Source: Nitriliruptoraceae bacterium (GTDB lineage: Bacteria > Actinomycetota > Nitriliruptoria > Nitriliruptorales > Nitriliruptoraceae). Taken from it: a stretch of DNA of 9,745 nt. The DNA is taken from the NCBI GenBank assembly GCA_003554005.1, contig PWEU01000412.1, positions 1 through 9,745 of the forward strand, given 5' to 3'. Below are positions 6,205 through 9,745 of the stretch, in pieces (the stretch's first letter is position 1; each line of letters opens with the position of its first letter). The notes beneath the pieces are model-generated. The model was not told the DNA's origin, ran no database searches, and was given only the letters and a program-made list of their open reading frames with translations. A program made the position numbers and the translations under genes.

Positions 6205-6912
6205 GTGCGCGTCGCCCTGCTCGAGTGCGATCACACCGATCCGGATCTGCGGGGGATCGACGGTGACTACGCCGACATGTTCACCGCGCTGCTCGCTGCG
6301 TGCGCACCGACACTCGAGCTCACCCGGTTCGCCCTCATCGGCGGCGACCCGCTGCCACCACTCGACGCCTTCGATGCCTACCTGGTCACCGGGTCCCGGC
6401 TCGACGCCGTAGCGGGCGACGACTGGATCCAGGAGCTGGCGGCCTTCCTGCGTCGGGCCCACCAGGAGCGGACGCCCACCGTCGGGATCTGCTTCGGTCA
6501 CCAGCTGATCGCCCACGCCCTCGGGGGCCGGGTCGAGCGAGCGACCGCGGGCTGGGGGGTCGGGGTCCGTGACGCGTGGGTGACGCCGAACGGTGCCCAC
6601 ACATCCGGCCTGCCCGATCGTTTCCGGCTGCTCCACAGCCATCAGGACCAGGTGCTCGAGCTGCCACCCGGCGGTGAGGTGGTGGCCAGCAGCACCCACG
6701 CCCCGATCGCGGCGTTGCGCGTGGGGTCACTGCTCGGCTTCCAGGGCCATCCGGAGTTCACCCCGCGCTACGCCGAGGCCCTGATGGCCAGCCGCAGCGA
6801 CCGGATCGACGCCGAGGTGATCGCCGAGGGGCGCCGGACGCTGGCCACCCCGACCGACCACGAGACCATCGCCAGGTGGATCGCGGACCACCTCGCCGGA
6901 GGCACGGCGTGA
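6205..6912 (+). CDS. class I glutamine amidotransferase domain protein
   Basis: A stand-alone glutaminase domain of 235 residues, the type that hydrolyses glutamine and passes ammonia to a partner. The nucleophile elbow GICFGHQ at 94-100 gives Cys96, and GFQGHPEF at 178-185 gives His182 and Glu184, so the Cys-His-Glu triad is complete. It resembles the GMP-synthase-like amidotransferases of unknown acceptor; no synthetase domain is fused or adjacent. The GTG at 6205 is preferred because it gives VRVALLECDH, the usual beginning of this family. The GAGGG ten bases upstream is acceptable. A GTG at 6160 would add 15 residues. It follows clpP after 59 bases, and its TGA overlaps the start of the NrtR-like gene by four bases (GTGA), so the two are probably translationally coupled. 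This suggests, but does not prove, a role near NAD or nitrogen metabolism. Confidence 0.88.
   Translation: MRVALLECDHTDPDLRGIDGDYADMFTALLAACAPTLELTRFALIGGDPLPPLDAFDAYLVTGSRLDAVAGDDWIQELAAFLRRAHQERTPTVGICFGHQLIAHALGGRVERATAGWGVGVRDAWVTPNGAHTSGLPDRFRLLHSHQDQVLELPPGGEVVASSTHAPIAALRVGSLLGFQGHPEFTPRYAEALMASRSDRIDAEVIAEGRRTLATPTDHETIARWIADHLAGGTA
6898..6902 (+). promoter_or_regulatory. ribosome binding site that fixes the nrtR start
   Basis: GGAGG lies inside the end of the amidotransferase gene, six bases before the GTG at 6909. With the GTGA overlap this supports 6909 over the ATG at 6876, which would begin inside the amidotransferase with residues that do not resemble the family. Confidence 0.75.
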
Positions 6913-7805
6913 GCCGCCGGCGACTGGCGGTCTCGCTGGACGCGGTGGTCCTGGCCGTCACCGACGAGACGCCGAGGGTCCTGGTCACCGAGGACGGGGA
7001 CACGTTGCCGGCGCTGCCGTCGGGGCCGTTGGACGTCGATCACGACGCCACGCTCGAACGTGGGCTCCGACGCTACGTCAGGGAGCAGACCGAACTGGAG
7101 CTCGGCTACGTGGAGCAGCTGTACACCTTCGGGGACCGCGACCGGGCCCCGGACGCCGACCAGATGCGGCGGCTGAGCGTCGGCTACCTCGCCCTGGTAC
7201 ACGAGACGGCCGCGGCCCCCGGGACCCGCTGGGCCGACGTCCACGAGTTCCTCCCCTGGGAGGACCACCGTGATGGCAGCCCCGAGGTGGTGGACGACCT
7301 GCAGGCCAGGTTGGCGAGCTGGGCGGGCACCGACCGCCAACGCCGTCACCGGGTCACGATCACCTTCGGTCCCCCCTGGGATGGGATCCGGGCCCTGGAG
7401 CGCTACGAGCTGCTCTACGGCGTCGGCCTCGTCGACGAGCGCGCCCATGACGACCACCGGCCGACCTCCGAGCCGGACGCCGGGCAGGCCATGCGCGACG
7501 ACCACCGACGGATCCTCGCGACCGCCATCGGCCGGATCCGCGGCAAGCTCACCTACCGGCCGATCGTGTTCGAGTTGGTGGCTGAGCCCTTCACCCTGCT
7601 CGAGCTCCAACGCACCGTCGAGGCGTTGTCCGGCGTCGGCCTGCACAAGCAGAACTTCCGCCGCCTGGTGCTGGGCTCCGGGCTCGTCGAAGGCACCGGC
7701 GAGACCCGTCAGACCGGCGCCGGACGACCGGCCCAGCTGTTCCGCTACCGCCCCGAGGTCCAGCTGGAGCGGCCCCGGCCGGGACTCGGCCAGCCCTACC
7801 GCTGA
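6909..7805 (+). CDS. nrtR: NrtR-like regulator of NAD metabolism: Nudix domain plus winged helix
   Basis: A 298-residue transcription factor with the two-part NrtR design. Residues 5-140 are a Nudix domain (SLDAVVLAVTDETPRVLVTE, EQLYTFGDRDR at 69-79, RLSVGYLALV). Residues 205-285 are the NrtR winged helix (RIRGKLTYRPIVFELVAEPFTL, LHKQNFRRLVLGSGLVEGTGE, GAGRPAQLFRY). NrtR proteins usually repress NAD genes and let go of DNA on binding ADP-ribose. The Nudix catalytic helix is degenerate: where active enzymes have R-E-L-x-E-E-x-G, this one has RYVREQTE at 55-62, so it should sense rather than hydrolyse. It lies directly upstream of nadA-nadB, with an inverted repeat between them, which makes that operon the likely target. 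The GTG start overlaps the amidotransferase stop by four bases. Confidence 0.92.
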   Translation: MSRRRLAVSLDAVVLAVTDETPRVLVTEDGDTLPALPSGPLDVDHDATLERGLRRYVREQTELELGYVEQLYTFGDRDRAPDADQMRRLSVGYLALVHETAAAPGTRWADVHEFLPWEDHRDGSPEVVDDLQARLASWAGTDRQRRHRVTITFGPPWDGIRALERYELLYGVGLVDERAHDDHRPTSEPDAGQAMRDDHRRILATAIGRIRGKLTYRPIVFELVAEPFTLLELQRTVEALSGVGLHKQNFRRLVLGSGLVEGTGETRQTGAGRPAQLFRYRPEVQLERPRPGLGQPYR

Positions 7806-7813
7806 GCTCCCCG

Positions 7814-7843
7814 TTGGCGGCCGGACCGAAGGGTTGGTAGCCT
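7814..7843 (+). promoter_or_regulatory. predicted promoter of nadA-nadB
   Basis: TTGGCG (7814-7819) as -35 and TAGCCT (7838-7843) as -10 are separated by 18 bases and fit the loose actinobacterial pattern TTGNNN / TANNNT. Transcription would start near 7850, at the left arm of the inverted repeat. An alternative -10 is TATGCT at 7850-7855, inside that arm, but it lacks a -35. In either case a protein bound to the repeat would block initiation. Confidence 0.4.
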
Positions 7844-7848
7844 CCCAC

Positions 7849-7869
7849 TTATGCTCAGCGGGAGCATAA
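7849..7869. promoter_or_regulatory. candidate NrtR operator: perfect 8-5-8 inverted repeat before nadA
   Basis: TTATGCTC (7849-7856) and GAGCATAA (7862-7869) are exact reverse complements around AGCGG. The arms are AT-rich at their ends, in contrast to the GC-rich surroundings, which argues against chance. The site is 19 bases before the nadA start and overlaps the predicted transcription start. Its size and its place between the NrtR-like gene and nadA fit an NrtR-type operator. I find no second copy in the window, so the regulator gene itself may not be under the same control. Confidence 0.72.
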
Positions 7870-7888
7870 CTGTTGCAGGGAGCCGCAC

Positions 7889-8887
7889 ATGTCCGCCACC
7901 GCCACCGCCACCGCACGCGCGAGCCTGCCGGTCCTCCCGGCCGACCGGCTCGCCGGGGTCCTCCCCGACATCGAGCGCCACATCGTCGGCCCGATCATCG
8001 CCGACATCGAGCGGCTCAAGCAGGAACGGGACGCGATCGTGCTGGCCCACAACTACATGACCCCCGACATCTTCCACGGGGTCGCGGACCTGGCCGGCGA
8101 CTCGCTGCAGCTCGCCCGGATGGCCGCGGAGACCGACGCCTCGGTGATCGTGATGGCCGGGGTGCACTTCATGGCCGAGACCGCCAAGATCCTCTCCCCC
8201 GACCGCACCGTGCTGATCCCGGACCTGAAGGCCGGCTGCTCGTTGGCGGAGTCGATCACCCCCGATGACATCGCACAGCTGCGCCGCGCCCACCCCGGCG
8301 CACCGGTGATCACCTACGTCAACACCTCCGCCGCGGTCAAGGCCGCCTCCGACATCACCTGCACCTCCTCCAACGCCGTCGAGGTGGTCCGCTCGCTCGG
8401 CACGGACAAGGTCATCTTCATCCCCGACCGCTACCTCGGCAGCTGGGTCGCCTCGCAGGTCCCCGACATCGAGGTGGTCATCTACGACGGGGCGTGCGAG
8501 GTCCACGAGCGCTTCACCGGCGCTGAGGTCGAGGAACTGCGGACCCTGCACGACGGGGTCGCGGTGCTCGCCCACCCGGAGTGCCCACCGGATGTGCTCG
8601 CCGCCGCCGACGTGGTGGGTTCCACCAAGCTGATGCACGACTGGGTCCGTGACCACCAGCCGAGCTCGGTGGCCATGATCACCGAGTGCTCCATGGCCGA
8701 CAACGTCGCCGCGGACGCCCCTGAAACCGAGTTCATCCGGCCCTGCAACATGTGCCCCCACATGAAGCGGATCACGATCCAGAACATCCGCACCTCGCTT
8801 GAGACCATGACCCACGAGGTGGTCGTCGATCCCGACACCGCCGCCCGCGCCCGCCGCGCGGTCGAGGCCATGCTGGCCGTCGCGTGA
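7889..8887 (+). CDS. nadA: quinolinate synthase
   Basis: Condenses iminoaspartate with dihydroxyacetone phosphate to quinolinate, the second step of de novo NAD synthesis; a cytoplasmic, oxygen-sensitive 4Fe-4S enzyme. The 332 residues match the family length. The three expected cluster cysteines are visible: Cys117 in DLKAGCSLAE, Cys203 in YDGACEVHERF and Cys289 in CNMCPHMKRITI. Other family blocks are VLAHNYM at 51-57, GDSLQLAR at 70-77, VITYVNTSAAVKAASD at 140-155 and VGSTKLMH at 243-250. The first 15 or so residues (SATATATARA) are low-complexity and probably disordered. The ATG follows AGGGAG by six bases. It is the first gene after the predicted NrtR operator and overlaps nadB by four bases, so the two make one operon. 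Confidence 0.98.
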   Translation: MSATATATARASLPVLPADRLAGVLPDIERHIVGPIIADIERLKQERDAIVLAHNYMTPDIFHGVADLAGDSLQLARMAAETDASVIVMAGVHFMAETAKILSPDRTVLIPDLKAGCSLAESITPDDIAQLRRAHPGAPVITYVNTSAAVKAASDITCTSSNAVEVVRSLGTDKVIFIPDRYLGSWVASQVPDIEVVIYDGACEVHERFTGAEVEELRTLHDGVAVLAHPECPPDVLAAADVVGSTKLMHDWVRDHQPSSVAMITECSMADNVAADAPETEFIRPCNMCPHMKRITIQNIRTSLETMTHEVVVDPDTAARARRAVEAMLAVA

Positions 8888-9745
8888 CCACCTCGACACC
8901 GGCGTCCGGCGACCACCGGGCGGTCGTCGTCGGGTCCGGACTGGCCGGGCTGACCGTCGCGCTGGAGCTCGGGCACTGCACCCTGGTGACCCGCACAGCG
9001 CTCGGCGACGGCGCCAGCGGCTGGGCGCAGGGCGGGATCGCGGCCGCGATCGGCGCGGACGACGACCCGTCGATCCACGCCGCCGACACCGTGGCGGTCA
9101 GCGCCGGGCTGTCTGACGCCGAGGTGGCACGGGCGGTCGCGGCAGGCGCGGCGGAGCGCATCAACTGGCTCGACGCGTTGGCGGTGCCCTTCGACCGCGA
9201 CGGCGACGCGCTGTCGCTCGGCCGGGAGGCCGGTCACCGCCGTCGACGCATCGTCCACGCCGCCGGTGACGCCACGGGAGCCGCGGTGATGGCACGGCTG
9301 CGCGCGGCGGTCGAGGCCCGGGACGACATCACCGTGGTCACCGACGCCCGTGCCGTGGACCTGCTCCACGACGGTGGCCGGGTCACCGGGCTCGCGATCG
9401 AACGCGGTGGACGCCTCGAGGTCCTGACCACCCGGGCGGTGGTGCTGGCCACCGGCGGGCTCGGCCACCTCTACGCCCGTACCACCAACCCGGCGATCGC
9501 GACCGGCGACGGGGTCGCGATGGCGCTGCGGGCCGGGGGGAGCGTCCGGGACCCGGAGTTCGTGCAGTTCCACCCCACCGCCCTGGACACCGGCGCCGAC
9601 CCGCTCCCGCTGGTTCCCGAGGCCCTGCGCGGTGCCGGCGCGGTGCTGCGCGACCACGAGGGCCGGCGCTTCATGGCCGACCTCCACCCGGACGCGGAGC
9701 TCGCCCCCCGCGACGTCGTGGCGCGCGCCAACTTCGCGGCCCGCG
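8884..9745 (+). CDS. nadB: L-aspartate oxidase, cut by the window edge
   Basis: Oxidises L-aspartate to iminoaspartate with FAD, feeding NadA. The GTG at 8884 overlaps the nadA stop as GTGA and opens a frame of 287 codons that runs off the right edge, about half of a usual NadB. Family landmarks are the dinucleotide-binding VVVGSGLAGL at 14-23, SGWAQGGIAAA at 45-55, GREAGHRRRRIVHA at 113-126 followed by GDATG, the FAD contact ATGGLGHLY at 189-197, TNPAIATGDG at 201-210, FVQFHPTAL at 226-234 with the catalytic His230, EALRGAGAVLRD at 246-257 and LAPRDVVARA at 273-282 with Arg277. No strong ribosome site precedes it, so translation is probably coupled to nadA. nadC may follow outside the window. 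Confidence 0.96.
   Translation, partial: MTTSTPASGDHRAVVVGSGLAGLTVALELGHCTLVTRTALGDGASGWAQGGIAAAIGADDDPSIHAADTVAVSAGLSDAEVARAVAAGAAERINWLDALAVPFDRDGDALSLGREAGHRRRRIVHAAGDATGAAVMARLRAAVEARDDITVVTDARAVDLLHDGGRVTGLAIERGGRLEVLTTRAVVLATGGLGHLYARTTNPAIATGDGVAMALRAGGSVRDPEFVQFHPTALDTGADPLPLVPEALRGAGAVLRDHEGRRFMADLHPDAELAPRDVVARANFAAR

Noticed and set aside
7821..7837. A small stem CCGGACC/GGTTGG after the nrtR stop as a terminator
   Set aside because: The stem has a mismatch and a G-T pair and only three strong pairs in a row, too weak to call, and it falls inside the predicted nadA promoter.
8482..9687. A 401-codon minus-strand frame opposite nadA and nadB
   Set aside because: nadA and nadB on the plus strand are unmistakable. 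The minus frame is an antisense artefact of GC-rich codons.

Overview
The window is high-GC DNA with strong G/C preference at third codon positions. Almost every gene appears to start with GTG, and family resemblances are actinobacterial: an NrtR-type NAD regulator next to nadA-nadB, an IclR regulator, and a MiaE-like ferritin-fold protein. I read it as chromosomal DNA of a high-GC actinobacterium. A deep-branching lineage is possible, but I cannot place it to genus. I see no insertion sequences, phage genes, tRNA or rRNA genes, or CRISPR repeats. Genes are tightly packed.

Layout, left to right. (1) 59-949 (+) is an alpha/beta hydrolase. It converges on ppc, with a perfect 10-bp-stem hairpin between the two. 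(2) 5292-1005 is a minus-strand run. An IclR-family regulator comes first, then a ferritin-like (MiaE-like) protein two bases later, then after about 150 bases phosphoenolpyruvate carboxylase (ppc). (3) About 5293-5575 is a divergent control region. It holds several inverted repeats, one lying inside a predicted iclR promoter and another just upstream of clpP. (4) 5576-7805 (+) carries clpP (a divergent form), a class I glutamine amidotransferase, and an NrtR-like regulator whose GTG start overlaps the amidotransferase stop by four bases. (5) 7806-7888 is a short intergenic region with a predicted promoter and a perfect 8-5-8 inverted repeat, which I propose as the NrtR operator. (6) 7889 to the end is nadA followed by nadB, overlapping by four bases. 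nadB runs off the right edge.

How the genes work together. NadB (L-aspartate oxidase) makes iminoaspartate and NadA (quinolinate synthase) condenses it with dihydroxyacetone phosphate to quinolinate, the first two steps of de novo NAD synthesis. NrtR proteins sense NAD-derived ADP-ribose and repress such operons, so regulator, operator and target lie side by side here. PEP carboxylase supplies oxaloacetate, and hence aspartate, which is NadB's substrate; that link is metabolic and not evidence of co-regulation.

No wholly new system is evident. The best leads are the nadA operator, the amidotransferase translationally coupled to NrtR, the palindromes in the iclR/clpP control region, the unusual ClpP, and a ferritin-fold protein that seems to have lost its metal ligands.
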